Positions 1 through 9,300 are shown, numbered from the stretch's first letter. The stretch: DNA of 20,192 bases from Actinomycetes bacterium (GCA_023404805.1 JAEYAL010000027.1:1-20192); one strand, 5' to 3'. Numbers and translations: made by a program. Notes: generated from the letters alone by a model not told the origin.

Positions 1-3000
1 GCGCGGCGCCGCTGACCGCGGGGCAGTTCAGCTTGCCGAGCGCGAGACGCGCGCCCGCCTTCTTCGTGCTGACCTTGCCGGCGGCCTTGAGCGCCTTGGC
101 GAGGTCGGCCGCCGAGGCGCCCTTGCGCGCGAGCGGCGGGCCGAGCGGGCCGACCGTCTCCGGGTTGCCGCCCGGCGTGTCGCCCTGCAGCGGCGGGACG
201 CCCTTGAAGCCGTCGCCGCCGGAGCCGCCGTCCTCGCCCGCGAGCACCTGCTGCGGGTCGGCGCAGGAGGAGAAGCTGTCGAGCGCGCTGTCCACCAGGA
301 CCGACTTGCCCTCGCGCGTGTCGCAGGTGAGCGTGTCAGCTTCGTCGTCGCGCGCTTCGAGGCGGTCGGCGCCGGCGCCCGAGATCAGCGTGTCGCCGCC
401 TGCGCCGCCGTGGAGGCGGTCGTCGCCGCCCTTGCCGTCGAGCGTGTCGTTGCCCGGGCCGCCGCTGAGGTCGTCGGCGCCGTCGCTGCCGGTGAGGGCG
501 TCGTTGCCGTCGCCGCCGAGCACTGCTTCGGTCGCGACCTTGTCCTTCTCGCCGCCGCCCGCGATGGCCGGGTCGCCGTCGTTGCCGGCGGGCGCCGCGG
601 TGCCGTCGAGCGTCACGACGACGCGTGCGCTGCGCGACTCGTAGCTGGCGGTGTCGTGGCCGTCGCCGCCGGTCATCGTGTCCTTGCCGGTCTGGCCGTC
701 GAGCAGGTCGTCGCCGGGGCCGCCGTCGAGCACGTCGTCGCCCGCTGCGCCTTGGATGGTTTCGTCGCCGGGGCCACCGGTGATCGTGTCAGCGCCGCTG
801 CCGCCGGTGAGCGTCTCGAACTCGCTGACGTTGTCGCTGGCGCCCTGCGCGATCACGCCGTCGTTGGCGGTGCCGTCCTGGCTGATGCGCACCGGCTGGA
901 TCTCGCCGAGGTACGTGAGCGTGTCGTTGCCGGGGCCGCCCTTGAGCGTGTTGCTCTGGCCCGCGCCGTTGCCCGTGTCGTTGGAGACGATGGTGTCGTC
1001 GCCCGCGCCGCCGGTCGCCGTGTCCTTGGCGCTGTCGTTGTAGGCGTACGTCGGGGTGCGCGGGTCGTAGTAGCCCGTGCCGATCAGGTCGTTGCCGTCG
1101 CCGCCGTCGATCGTGTCCGCGCCCTCGCCGCCGATCACGACGTCGCTCCCGCCGGCCGCGTTGATCGTGTCGCCGCCGCCCCAGCCTTCGAAGACCTCGT
1201 CGGCGCCGGAGCCGGTGATCGTGTCGGCCTGCGCGCTGCCGATGACGCGCTCGATCCGCAGGACGTTGTCCTTGGTGCCGTTCGGGCCTTCGTCGTCGCC
1301 GCCGCGGCCGTCGTTCGCGACGCCGTCGAGGGTCACGTTCACGCCGCCGCTCCACCACGAGTTGCCGCCGTACGTGGTGGTGTCGAAGCCCTCGCCGCCG
1401 TCGAGCACGTCGGCGCCCTGGCCGGCGGCGCCCTGCTCGCCGCCGTCGAGCGTGTCGTCGCCGCCGGCGCCGAGCAGCGTGTCGTTGCCGCCGCGGCCCA
1501 TGAAGCTGTTGGCCGACGCGTTGCCCGTGATGTCGTCGGGCTGCTGGGTGCCGGTCACGTTCTCGACGCCGGTGACCGTGTCGCGCGAGCCCGCGGGGCC
1601 GTCGAGGTCGTTGCCGTCGTTGCCCGCGCCCGCGTCGAGCGTCAGCGTGACGCCGGCCGAGCGCGAGGTGTAGTCGAGCGTGTCGGTGTCGGCGCCGCCG
1701 TCGACGGTGTCCGCGCCGATCCCGCCGAACAGCGCGTCGTTGCCGCCGCCGCCCTGGAGCCCGTCGTTGCCCGAGCCGCCGATGAGCGTGTCCTGGTCGG
1801 CGCCGCCGATGAGCGTGTCGTTGCCCTCGCCCGCGACGGGCGCGCCGCCCTCGCTGTAGGTCGACGGGAGGTTGCCGCCGTTGCTGTCGTAGCCCGCGTC
1901 GCCGTAGATCACGTCGTCGGCGGTGCCGCCGTCGAGGGTGTCGTCGCCGTCGCCGCCGGTGACCCGGTCGGGGCCGCCGAGGGCGGTGATGTTGTCGGTG
2001 CCCGGGCCGCCGTTCAAGAAGTCCGGGCCGTCGCTGCCGACGATCGTGTCGGTGCCCCCGTTGCCGTCGATCCCGCGGAAGACCGTCGCATCGACCGGCG
2101 TGGGCGAGCCGCCCGGCGTCGACGGCGGGTCGAACTGGATCGGCGCGAGCTTGAGCGCGTCGTTGCCGCTGCCGCCGCGGATGCCTTCGAGGCTCGTAAG
2201 CGTGTCGCCCTCGCCGGCCTCGCCGTCGGTCGCGGGATTGCCGAGGTCGACGGTGAGGTTCGCCGTGCGCGTGGAGTAGTCGACGGTGTCGGCGCCCGCT
2301 TCGCCGTCGATCGTGTCGGCGACTGCGCCGGGGCCGCCGCTGAGCAGGTCGTTGCCCGCGCCGCCCTTGACGGTGTCGGTGCCGCCGCCGCCGTCGAGCT
2401 GGTCGTTGCCGGTGCCGCCGGTGATCGTGTCGGTCGCTGAGGACCCGGTGATCTTGCCGTTGAAGGTCGCCGCGATGTTGTCGGCCGCCGGGCCCGAACC
2501 GCCCGCGCCGGCGCCGTCGACGCCGGTTTGGCCGTCGTTCGCGATCCCGTCGAGCGTGAGGGTGACGCCCGCGCCGCGCGCCGCGTACGAGAGCGTGTCG
2601 CCGGGCTCGCCGCCGCCGTTGTAGCTGTCGGCGCCGGGCTCGGCGACGAAGGCGTCGTTGTCGCCGTTGCCGTTGAGGATGTCGTTGCCCGCGCCGCCGG
2701 CGATCGTGTCGTTCCCGTTTGCGCCATTGAGCGTGTCGTTGTTCGGGCCGCCGGTGAGCGTGTCGCCGTAGTTGCTGCCCGTGATGATCTCGACGTCGGC
2801 GCCGACGTTCTCGCCCTCGCCCTGGTTGCCGGCCGTGCCGGTGTCGGTGTCGATGCGGCCGTCGTTGGCGACGCCGTCGAGGCTCACGCTCACCGCGCTG
2901 GCGGCGTCGTAGTACGTGACCGAGTCGGTGCCGCTGCCGCCCACGTAGCTGTCGGACCCGCGGTCGCCGACCAGGGTGTCGTCGTCATCGCCGCCGTTGA

Positions 3001-3865
3001 GCGTGTCGTTGCCCGGGAACGGGCCGCCGTTGCCGTCGCCGTAGAGGGCGTCGTTGCCCGCGTCGCCGTAGAGGGTGTCGTTGCCGTCGTAGCCCCAGAG
3101 CGTGTCGTTGCCCGCGTCGCCGTGCACGGTCGCGCTGCCGTAGCCGCCCGTCACGGTGTCGTTGCCCAGGCCCGCGCTGACGGTGTCGTCGCCCTCGGCG
3201 CGGATGGTGTCGATGTCGTCGCCGCCGCTGAGCGTGTTGGTGCCGCCGCGGCCCCAGATCTCGTCGTTGCCCGCGTCGCCGCTGATCACGTCGTTGGCCG
3301 CGCTGCCGCCGACGAAGTCGTTGCCGCCGCCCGCCGTCACGGTCGCCGGGAAGTTCGACGCCGGGACGCTGCCGAGGATGTTGCCGGCGTTGCTCGTCTC
3401 AAGCTGGTCGTTGCCGTCGCCCAGGTCGGCCTTGATCTGCGTGACGGTGAAGCCCGCGCCGCGCTTCTGGCAGCGGATGTAGCCGGCGTACTGCGACGGC
3501 TCGCAGCGGCCCGTGAAGCCAGGCCCCGCGACGATCGGCGCCGACCCGAACCGCGGCCCGAGCCGGAAGCCCTCTTCGCCGCCCAGCCCCGCTGACATGC
3601 CCTCAGTGGCGATGTCGGCGATCTCGTCGTCGGCCGTGCCGGTGAGCGTCAGCGCCTCGTTGCCCGGTTGCCCGGCGACCGGGGTGTAGGTGATCGTCAG
3701 CGTCCCCGGAGCCGCCGCAGCGGTGTGGGGGAGGGTCGCGGTGGCGGCGAGGGCGAGGAGCAGCGTCGTCGCGAGCGGTCCCGCGGTGAGGAAGCGCGGG
3801 CGCGGCGCGGCGCCTGCGAACGAGGAGAGGAACGGCGCGAGGCCGACGGGCAGAAAACGGCGCAT
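1..3865 (-). CDS. Exported RTX-like calcium-binding repeat protein (3' end outside window)
   Basis: One uninterrupted minus-strand frame runs from ATG at 3865-3863 to the window edge (about 1288 residues, C-terminus missing). Residues 1-52 look like a Sec signal with a long, Arg-containing n-region, a hydrophobic stretch around 31-45 and an Ala-rich cleavage zone near residue 51. A short N-terminal domain with two cysteines (about residues 125-140) follows. From about residue 175 to 1180 there are many glycine/aspartate nonapeptides of the GGxGxDxLx type (for example GGAGNDTLxG-like units), the Ca2+-binding beta-roll motif of RTX proteins. About seven longer modules of the form Y-x-VTLTLDGxANDG interrupt them. 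A Cys-containing segment near 1185-1215 and a linker then start a further C-terminal domain. Unlike type I-secreted RTX toxins it has a Sec-type N-terminus, and no T1SS genes are nearby. Likely a cell-surface or extracellular structural/adhesive protein; no enzymatic domain is visible. No clear Shine-Dalgarno precedes the ATG, so the exact start is uncertain. Confidence 0.9.
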   Translation of the reverse strand, partial: MRRFLPVGLAPFLSSFAGAAPRPRFLTAGPLATTLLLALAATATLPHTAAAAPGTLTITYTPVAGQPGNEALTLTGTADDEIADIATEGMSAGLGGEEGFRLGPRFGSAPIVAGPGFTGRCEPSQYAGYIRCQKRGAGFTVTQIKADLGDGNDQLETSNAGNILGSVPASNFPATVTAGGGNDFVGGSAANDVISGDAGNDEIWGRGGTNTLSGGDDIDTIRAEGDDTVSAGLGNDTVTGGYGSATVHGDAGNDTLWGYDGNDTLYGDAGNDALYGDGNGGPFPGNDTLNGGDDDDTLVGDRGSDSYVGGSGTDSVTYYDAASAVSVSLDGVANDGRIDTDTGTAGNQGEGENVGADVEIITGSNYGDTLTGGPNNDTLNGANGNDTIAGGAGNDILNGNGDNDAFVAEPGADSYNGGGEPGDTLSYAARGAGVTLTLDGIANDGQTGVDGAGAGGSGPAADNIAATFNGKITGSSATDTITGGTGNDQLDGGGGTDTVKGGAGNDLLSGGPGAVADTIDGEAGADTVDYSTRTANLTVDLGNPATDGEAGEGDTLTSLEGIRGGSGNDALKLAPIQFDPPSTPGGSPTPVDATVFRGIDGNGGTDTIVGSDGPDFLNGGPGTDNITALGGPDRVTGGDGDDTLDGGTADDVIYGDAGYDSNGGNLPSTYSEGGAPVAGEGNDTLIGGADQDTLIGGSGNDGLQGGGGNDALFGGIGADTVDGGADTDTLDYTSRSAGVTLTLDAGAGNDGNDLDGPAGSRDTVTGVENVTGTQQPDDITGNASANSFMGRGGNDTLLGAGGDDTLDGGEQGAAGQGADVLDGGEGFDTTTYGGNSWWSGGVNVTLDGVANDGRGGDDEGPNGTKDNVLRIERVIGSAQADTITGSGADEVFEGWGGGDTINAAGGSDVVIGGEGADTIDGGDGNDLIGTGYYDPRTPTYAYNDSAKDTATGGAGDDTIVSNDTGNGAGQSNTLKGGPGNDTLTYLGEIQPVRISQDGTANDGVIAQGASDNVSEFETLTGGSGADTITGGPGDETIQGAAGDDVLDGGPGDDLLDGQTGKDTMTGGDGHDTASYESRSARVVVTLDGTAAPAGNDGDPAIAGGGEKDKVATEAVLGGDGNDALTGSDGADDLSGGPGNDTLDGKGGDDRLHGGAGGDTLISGAGADRLEARDDEADTLTCDTREGKSVLVDSALDSFSSCADPQQVLAGEDGGSGGDGFKGVPPLQGDTPGGNPETVGPLGPPLARKGASAADLAKALKAAGKVSTKKAGARLALGKLNCPAVSGAA
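330..3345 (-). repeat. RTX nonapeptide array with interleaved beta modules (within CDS)
   Basis: The coding DNA is periodic, with recurring gtcgttgcc-type 9-mers (GND codons on the minus strand) at 27-base multiples. Interspersed longer modules, recognisable by the LDGxANDG core, lie near plus-strand positions 2850-2935, 2520-2625, 2215-2300, 1590-1690, 1285-1385, 855-930 and 560-660. Each module is followed by a GS-x-x-D-x-I/L-x-GG restart of the nonapeptides. The arrangement suggests expansion by duplication of a composite unit (beta module plus several nonapeptides). Confidence 0.85.
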
Positions 3866-4023
3866 GGGTAACGGGCCGCGTGTCGGCCGCCCGGGGGACG
3901 CGCCGAACGCGGCAGCAAGCGTAGGCGCGCCAACGCCGTGGCGCAACCGGAGGACGCGTCGCACGTACGCGGTACTGCGTAGCGGCTCGGCGAGCGCTGC
4001 CGGGGCATTGGGCCCGGCTGCCG

Positions 4024-4073
4024 GGCCTCCGCCTGGAGCGCCGAAAAACGGCCTTCGGGGCGGAGGCCTGGGC
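4024..4073. repeat. Palindromic repeat, copy 1
   Basis: The outer arms ggcctccgcc (4024-4033) and ggcggaggcc (4059-4068) are perfectly complementary. An inner gccg/cggc stem closes on an AAAAA loop. The sequence is nearly identical to copy 2, which starts 62 bases downstream. There is no T tract after the stem, so a simple intrinsic terminator is unlikely; a REP-like element fits better. Confidence 0.7.
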
Positions 4074-4085
4074 CGGGCGCGGCGA

Positions 4086-4135
4086 GGCCTCCGCCTGGAG
4101 CGCCGAAAAACGGCGCTCGGGGCGGAGGCCTGGGC
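4086..4135. repeat. Palindromic repeat, copy 2 (long hairpin)
   Basis: The arms ggcctccgcc (4086-4095) and ggcggaggcc (4121-4130) enclose a second, perfect 8-bp stem (gagcgccg / cggcgctc) with an AAAAA loop. The result is a hairpin with about 20-base arms and only two internal mismatches. Same orientation as copy 1; relative to it the inner right arm carries gct where copy 1 has ctt, which makes this copy the better hairpin. Confidence 0.75.
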
Positions 4136-4204
4136 AACTGCAGGCGCTCGTCCTACGGCCTTGGCCGCCGCTGCCGACGCTATGACCAACAGGTACGTAG
4201 CGCG

Positions 4205-5143
4205 ATGTCTGACGATCCCGAACCACCGACGACTCCGCAGCTCGCGGAGGGCTGGCGCTGCCAGGAGGCCGGCGCGCCCGGCGACGCCGAGGCGGCGTAC
4301 CGGCGTGCGCTCGAGGCCGGCGAGGCGGGCGCGCACCGCTACCTCGGGGCGCTGCTGGTCCAGCTCGACCGTCCGACCGAGGCGCTGCCGGTGCTCCAGG
4401 AGGGTCTGCGCGGCGGCGATCCCGGCTGCGAGCTCGGCCTGGGCAACGCCCTAGCGGACCTCGGCGACTTCGACGCCGCGCTCGCCGCGTACCGCCGCGC
4501 CGCGGAGGCCGGCGACCTCGGTGCCTGGCACAACTACGGGAGCCTGCTGCGGAACCTTGGCCGCTACGACGAGGCGATCCCGGCGTGGCAGACGGCCTAC
4601 GAGGCCGACGCGCTGGAGGGGATCGTCTTCGCGTCGCTGCTCGCCGACGCCGAGCGGTTCGACGAGGCGATCGAGGTGCTGCGGCGCGACGTCGGCGCCG
4701 GGAACCTCGACGCGCTCGTCGACATCGGGGCGATCGAGCAGGACCGCGGCCGGCTTGACGTCGCCGAAGAGATCCTCCGGGGCGCGCTCGCCGACGGCGC
4801 CGACGAGGCCTACGTCTATCTCGCGAGCGTGCTCGAGCGGACCGGACGCGCCAGCGAGGGCCGCCGCATCCTCCGCGCGGGCGCCCGCCGCGGCATCGGC
4901 ACCGCCGAGATGCAGCTCGCGAACGTCCTCGCCCGCCTCGATATCGACAACCCCGACATCGAGCGCCTCTACCGCCGCGCCATCAAGCACGGCGAGCAGG
5001 AAGCCGAAACCAACCTCGGCGTGCACCTCTTCGAACTCGACCGCCTCGACGAAGCCGAACGCCTCCTCGAATCCGCCGCCGCCCGCGGCGACGAACTCGC
5101 GCAGGACACGCTGATCGAGCTGCGCCGGGGCGAGCGCTCGTGA
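4205..5143 (+). CDS. TPR / Sel1-like repeat protein
   Basis: 312 residues, no signal peptide or membrane segment, so probably cytoplasmic. From about residue 12 to 305 it is a solenoid of ~34-residue helical hairpins. Recurrent signatures are A-x-x-AYRRALEAG, LGNALADLGDFDAALAAYRR, YGSLLRNLGRYDEAIPAWQ and LGVHLFELDRLDEAERLLE, matching tetratricopeptide repeats with some Sel1-like character (short hydrophilic turns with AGDLGA/ARGDELA). Such solenoids are protein-interaction scaffolds; no catalytic domain is attached, so the partner is unknown. It starts at ATG 4205 with only a weak upstream AGG. Its stop overlaps the next gene's GTG by four bases (GTGA), suggesting a translationally coupled pair. 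It is divergent from the RTX-like gene. Confidence 0.85.
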   Translation: MSDDPEPPTTPQLAEGWRCQEAGAPGDAEAAYRRALEAGEAGAHRYLGALLVQLDRPTEALPVLQEGLRGGDPGCELGLGNALADLGDFDAALAAYRRAAEAGDLGAWHNYGSLLRNLGRYDEAIPAWQTAYEADALEGIVFASLLADAERFDEAIEVLRRDVGAGNLDALVDIGAIEQDRGRLDVAEEILRGALADGADEAYVYLASVLERTGRASEGRRILRAGARRGIGTAEMQLANVLARLDIDNPDIERLYRRAIKHGEQEAETNLGVHLFELDRLDEAERLLESAAARGDELAQDTLIELRRGERS

Positions 5144-5514
5144 GCCGCAGCCACCGCGAAACGGTGGAGCATTGGTTCGACGCCGCACGCGGTTTCGACT
5201 ACCTCGTCGAGCTCAACGCGTTCGTCGTCGAGGACGACATCACCGAGCGGCCGACGCTCGCGGTGCGCTTGGTGCTCAGCCGCAGCGAGACCGCAGGCGG
5301 TGCGCCTTGTCTCGTCGTGGTCTGCACCGACGTCGGCGAGCTCCACGTTGAAAGCCTTTGTCCCGGTAGCCCGATCGGCCCGCTGTTCGTCGACGATCTG
5401 CGCGCGCGTGGCTGGGACGGCCCGGCGCTCAAGCTCTCCGACCGCGAGCAGGACGACAAGCTGCGGCTGACCTGCGCTGAACTCACGTGGGAGCTCCGCG
5501 AGACCGGCCGCTGA
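5140..5514 (+). CDS. Small hypothetical protein coupled to the TPR gene
   Basis: 124 residues, starting at GTG 5140 inside the stop of the TPR gene (GTGA overlap). Soluble, with alternating beta-type hydrophobic segments (LVELNAFVVEDD, TLAVRLVLSR, CLVVVCTDVGELHVESL) followed by a DDLRARGWDGPALKLSDRE segment and a final strand. It looks like a small alpha/beta or beta-sandwich domain. I do not recognise the family. The size, the coupling to a TPR scaffold and the closeness of an Rhs locus would fit an accessory or immunity-type protein, but nothing in the sequence proves this. Confidence 0.75.
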   Translation: MSRSHRETVEHWFDAARGFDYLVELNAFVVEDDITERPTLAVRLVLSRSETAGGAPCLVVVCTDVGELHVESLCPGSPIGPLFVDDLRARGWDGPALKLSDREQDDKLRLTCAELTWELRETGR

Positions 5515-5516
5515 GT

Positions 5517-5986
5517 ATGACGCCCAGCCAGTACCTCTCCATGATCCGCGTCATTGAAGGCACAGCGGCGATCGAAATCCGGCGTGCCTTCGTCGGCGCA
5601 CGGCTAGACGCTGACGGGCGCTCCGCACTAAGGCTTGACAGTGGCGGCGGCCAGCGCGATTCCGGCTACCTTTTCACGACGTGCAGCCGCGCGATCGGGT
5701 CTCGGAGGCTGACGCCCGCCAGCGTCTGCAAGCCTTCGACGCCGCGCTGCTGATGTGGGAGCTGCCGCCGCAGGAGCCGACGCCGCCGCCGATCACGACC
5801 GTCGTCCCCAGCGACGCGGTGCTGGCCGGGACGCCCAGCGTGCTGCTCGCCGGTGAGGAGTGGCTGCCCGAGGACTTCTACGTCTTCGACGCATCGCAAA
5901 CCTGGGCCGCATGCTTCACCCACGAATGGATCGACGGCTTCGGCCGCTATTGTCTTTGGTCGGTGGACCATGACGCCGCCACCTGA
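5517..5986 (+). pseudogene. Possible frameshifted small gene (two overlapping frames)
   Basis: An ATG at 5517, two bases after the previous stop, opens a frame (MTPSQYLSMIRVIEGTAAIE...) that stays open to 5753. It is the only open frame from 5517 to about 5638. A second frame, open from 5639 to 5986, carries a protein-like C-terminus: helical QRLQAFDAALLMWELP, then DFYVFDASQTWAACFTHEW and GRYCLWSV. This second frame has only a GTG (5681) as start and no Shine-Dalgarno. The simplest reading is one ~157-residue gene with a one-base loss (or two-base gain) between about 5639 and 5740, perhaps near the TTTT run at 5671-5674. Alternatives: two overlapping small genes, or a sequencing error. The C-terminal part resembles small immunity-like proteins in style only; family not recognised. 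Confidence 0.45.
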
Positions 5987-6383
5987 TCCGGCCGACTGGC
6001 TCCGGCGCCTCGGCGGGTAGGCGGGCGCTCGCCCCGCGGCCCGGCTGCAGCGGCGCCTGATCTCGCGCGTCCAGCGCGTTCTCGCTGGCAAACGCCCGCC
6101 CGAACACCCGTGTCCGGTTTGACCACTGGACGTTTGTTCGATGCGTGTGGGCCGGTCTGATGCTCGTACGTCTGTTGGGGGACGGGTTCGCGGGTGGTGC
6201 CTCAGAAACCCTGGATGTGCGTGCGAAGTGGGCATCACGGAATATTCCTGCGCGCCATGTGTCTGGCGGGTGAACGCTGGTTTTTCGCAACCTTCTGCGG
6301 GTTCCGGGTTTGGAGGGTGTACGTTGGCGGCGCTCACCCGTCCGAGTGAGCTTGGCTGTGCCTCCCCACCCTGAGGACCCCCT
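5987..6383. other. Intergenic leader upstream of the rhs gene
   Basis: Almost 400 bases without a convincing gene, less GC-rich and more T-rich than the flanks. It contains a hairpin CCAGCG-cgttct-CGCTGG at 6071-6088, which could end the upstream transcript, and a perfect 10-base palindrome ggaatattcc at 6239-6248 that could be an operator. TTGACC at 6119-6124 resembles a -35 box but has no good -10 at normal spacing. The rhs promoter is presumably here. Confidence 0.4.
6373..6377 (+). promoter_or_regulatory. Shine-Dalgarno of the rhs gene
   Basis: GAGGA lies six bases before the GTG at 6384 and fixes that start; the resulting N-terminus is a clean signal peptide. Confidence 0.7.
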
Positions 6384-9300
6384 GTGTTTCGCGCATTTTT
6401 CGCGGCGCTGATCTGCGCCGTTTTCGCCTGCTTTGGCGGTGTTTCGGCCGCTGTCGCGGTATCGGTTGTCGACCGGTCTGAGTACACGACCACGACGCAG
6501 GTGGCCCCTGGGCAGCTGCGCACGACGGTCTCGCCGCAGCCGCTGAATTTCCAGACGGAGAGCGGCGCGTGGAAGCCGGTCGACCTGGAACTCGACGAGC
6601 GCAGCGATGGCGCCGCCAGCCCGGGAGCGGTTGACGGCGACATCGTGATCCCGGCCGAGCTTTCGGATGCGGTCGAGGTGGCACATTCCGGTCGCGAGGT
6701 GACGTTCCAGCTCAAGGGCGCTTCCGGCGATGCGGAGTTCGATGACTCGACCGCGACCTTCGACAGCGCGATGCCCGGCGTCGACGTCCAGTACGAGGCG
6801 ACGGCCCGCGGCGTGAAGGAGCGCCTGGTGCTCGCCAGCGCGTCGGCGCCGGCGGTCTACGCCTACGACGTGCGCGCCGGAGCGGCGTGGAGCGCGGCGG
6901 TCGATGAGCGCGGCGAGGTGGTGCTGCGCGACGGCGGAGGCGCCGAGCGGTACCGGATCACCGCGCCGCTGGCGTGGGACTCGGCCGCGGACCCCTCGTT
7001 CACCAACGCGCTGGCGTTGTCGGTGTCCAAGGTCTCGGCGGGCCGCTGGACCGTCACGCTGCGCCCGGACCTGGCGTGGCTGCGCGATGAGGCGCGCGTC
7101 TTCCCGGTGACGCTCGACCCGGACTTCTCATGGTCGGCTGGCACGACGCACTTCCACGGCGCCGCGGACTGCTACCTGTCGGGCAACACGCAGGCCAACA
7201 ACACGTTCTGCGCCCAGACCTACCTGCAGACGGGCTACTTCAACCGGCCCTACAAGTCCATCTTCAAGTTCGACATCGCGGCTGCGATCCCGGCGAACGC
7301 GGTGGTGAGCGCGGCGACGTTCAAGGCGTACGCGCCGCCGGCTTCGGCGCGCGCCTCGGGCAACCACCGCCTGCACACGATCACCTCGGACTGGGACTCC
7401 ACGGCCACGTGGAACAACCGCAAGACCGGCGTGCCGTGGACGACCGCCGGCGGCGACATCTCCAGCAACTCGGCCTACTCCAGCAGCTCGCCGACCGCCG
7501 TGCAGGCGCTGAGCACGTGGTTCACGTTCCCAGCGCCGCTGGCCGCCGTGCAGGGCTGGGTCAACGGCACGCTGCCCAACTACGGCTTCCTGCTGGCGAC
7601 GGACTCCGGCGCCCCGGCGAACCAGGCCTACGCCTGGGCGTCGACCGAGGCATCGATGTCGTCGTCGTTCCCGGCGACCTCCAACGAGTGGCCGACGCTC
7701 GACGTGACGTGGAGCGTGCCGGACACGACCGCGCCGGCGCTCACGCTGTCGGGCGCGCTGAGCACCGGCCAGACGACGTGGCGGACCGCCGCGACCGGTG
7801 ACATCACGCTCGCAGGCACAGACGCCGGCACCGGCGTCAAGCGCGTGGAGGTCCTCAAGGGCTCGACCGTGATCGCGTCCGACACCCAGACCTGCCCGGC
7901 GGGTGGCTGCGCGATGAACCGCACGTTCGCGCTCGACCTGGATGCGCTGGGCAACGGCATCCACACGCTGAAGGCCGCAGCAGTCGACGGCGGCAACCTG
8001 CGGACCGAGCAGACGTTCACCGTCCGCGTCGACCGCGCCGTCCCGGCGCTCGCGCTGACCGGCACGCTCGTCGACCTCGAGAACGAGCCGGCCACGACCG
8101 GCACCCGCAACGTCCACGTCGCCGCGACCGACGCCGGCGCGGGCATCGTCGACCTGGAGATGAAGGTCGACGGCGCGCAGAAAGAGCACGTCACGCAGAG
8201 CTGCGCGCCCGGCGCGTGCTCGCGCACCGAGGACTGGTCGGTCGACGTCGGCGCCCTGGGCGACGGCACCCACGAGGTTCTCGTCACCGCCACCGATGGC
8301 GCGGGCCGCACCAAGGCCGAGACGGTCGAGATCGTCAAGAACGCCTACCCGATGCCCGACGCGCCGCCGCTGTCGGACACCTCGGTCACGCCCTTCCCCG
8401 AGCAGGTCGACTTCCTCTACGACGGCCCCGAAGCCGTGCAGACCGGCCTGGATCCCGAGACCCTCGACGAGCGCCGCACGGCGGTCGTGACCGGCAAGGT
8501 CTTCAACGACTCAGGCGTCCCGGCCGCGGGCGTCACCGTCTCGGTCGCCGACCACCCGGAGTTCGGCGAAACCGTCTCCCGCGAGAACGGCCAGTTCTTC
8601 CTCGTCGTCAACGGCGGCGCGCAGCTGCGCCTGCGCTACGAGGTCCAGGGCGCGCTCCCTGCTGAGCGCCAGGTCGAGACGAAATGGAACGACTACGTCT
8701 GGGCCGACGACGTCTGGCTGGTGTCGCAGGATCCGGTTGGAACGCCCGTCGACTTCGGCGCCGCGGTGACCGACATGCAGGTCGCCGAGTCGTCGGTCGT
8801 CTCCGATGAGGACGGCGAGCGCCAGACTCGGGTGCTGATCCACCCCGGCACGCAGGCCTGGAAGCAGAAGACCGACGGCACAATGGAGCCACTGACTGGC
8901 GGCACCATGCGCCTGACGGAGTACACGGTCGGCGGCGAAGAGGGCGAGAAGCGGATGCCCGCGACGCTGCCCGACAGCACCGCCTACACCTGGGCTGCTG
9001 AGTTCCAGATCGACGAGGCCCAGGGCGCCGGAGTCGAGCACGTGCGGTTCTCCAAGCCGGTCGTCGCCTACGTCGAGAACTTCCTCGACTTCCCCGTCGG
9101 CCTCGACGTGCCGATCGGCACGTATGAGCCATCGAAGGGCGCGTGGGCCGGCGACCCGGACGGCCGTGTCATCAAGATCCTGTCCGAGTCCGGCGGCAAG
9201 GCCGTGGTCGACGTCACGGGCTTTGGCGCCGCTAATGAGGGCGAGCTCGACTACTTCAACATCGACGACGAAGAGCTCGAAGAGCTCGCCGACGCTTATG

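Larger units (their letters stand above)
3866..4204. promoter_or_regulatory. Divergent intergenic region between the RTX-like and TPR genes
   Basis: Both flanking genes are transcribed outwards, so this stretch must hold promoters for each. I could not identify convincing -35/-10 pairs. The distinctive content is the pair of palindromic repeats at 4024-4135. Antisense reading frames crossing it are compositional shadows. Confidence 0.5.

Noticed and set aside
410..2440. 676-codon plus-strand frame rich in Val/Ala/Arg
   Set aside because: It lies antisense to the RTX-like gene; its monotonous composition is what repeated GND/GG codons give when read on the other strand. No domain or start site is visible.
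1..3600. Regularly spaced short repeats suggesting a CRISPR array
   Set aside because: The period follows the 9-codon RTX unit, the frame is continuous on the minus strand and there are no identical 28-37 base repeats with unique spacers.
6141..6374. 77-codon plus-strand frame in the rhs leader
   Set aside because: No ribosome binding site, irregular Gly/Arg/Cys-rich composition and no recognisable domain; probably chance.
6384..6470. Lipoprotein signal in the Rhs N-terminus
   Set aside because: A Cys occurs in VFAC, but Phe at -2 does not fit the lipobox and a standard VSAAVA cleavage zone follows.
5666..6715. Long minus-strand frames over the rhs leader and its 5' end
   Set aside because: They overlap the rhs signal peptide and N-terminal domain antisense, are low-complexity and have no start signals.
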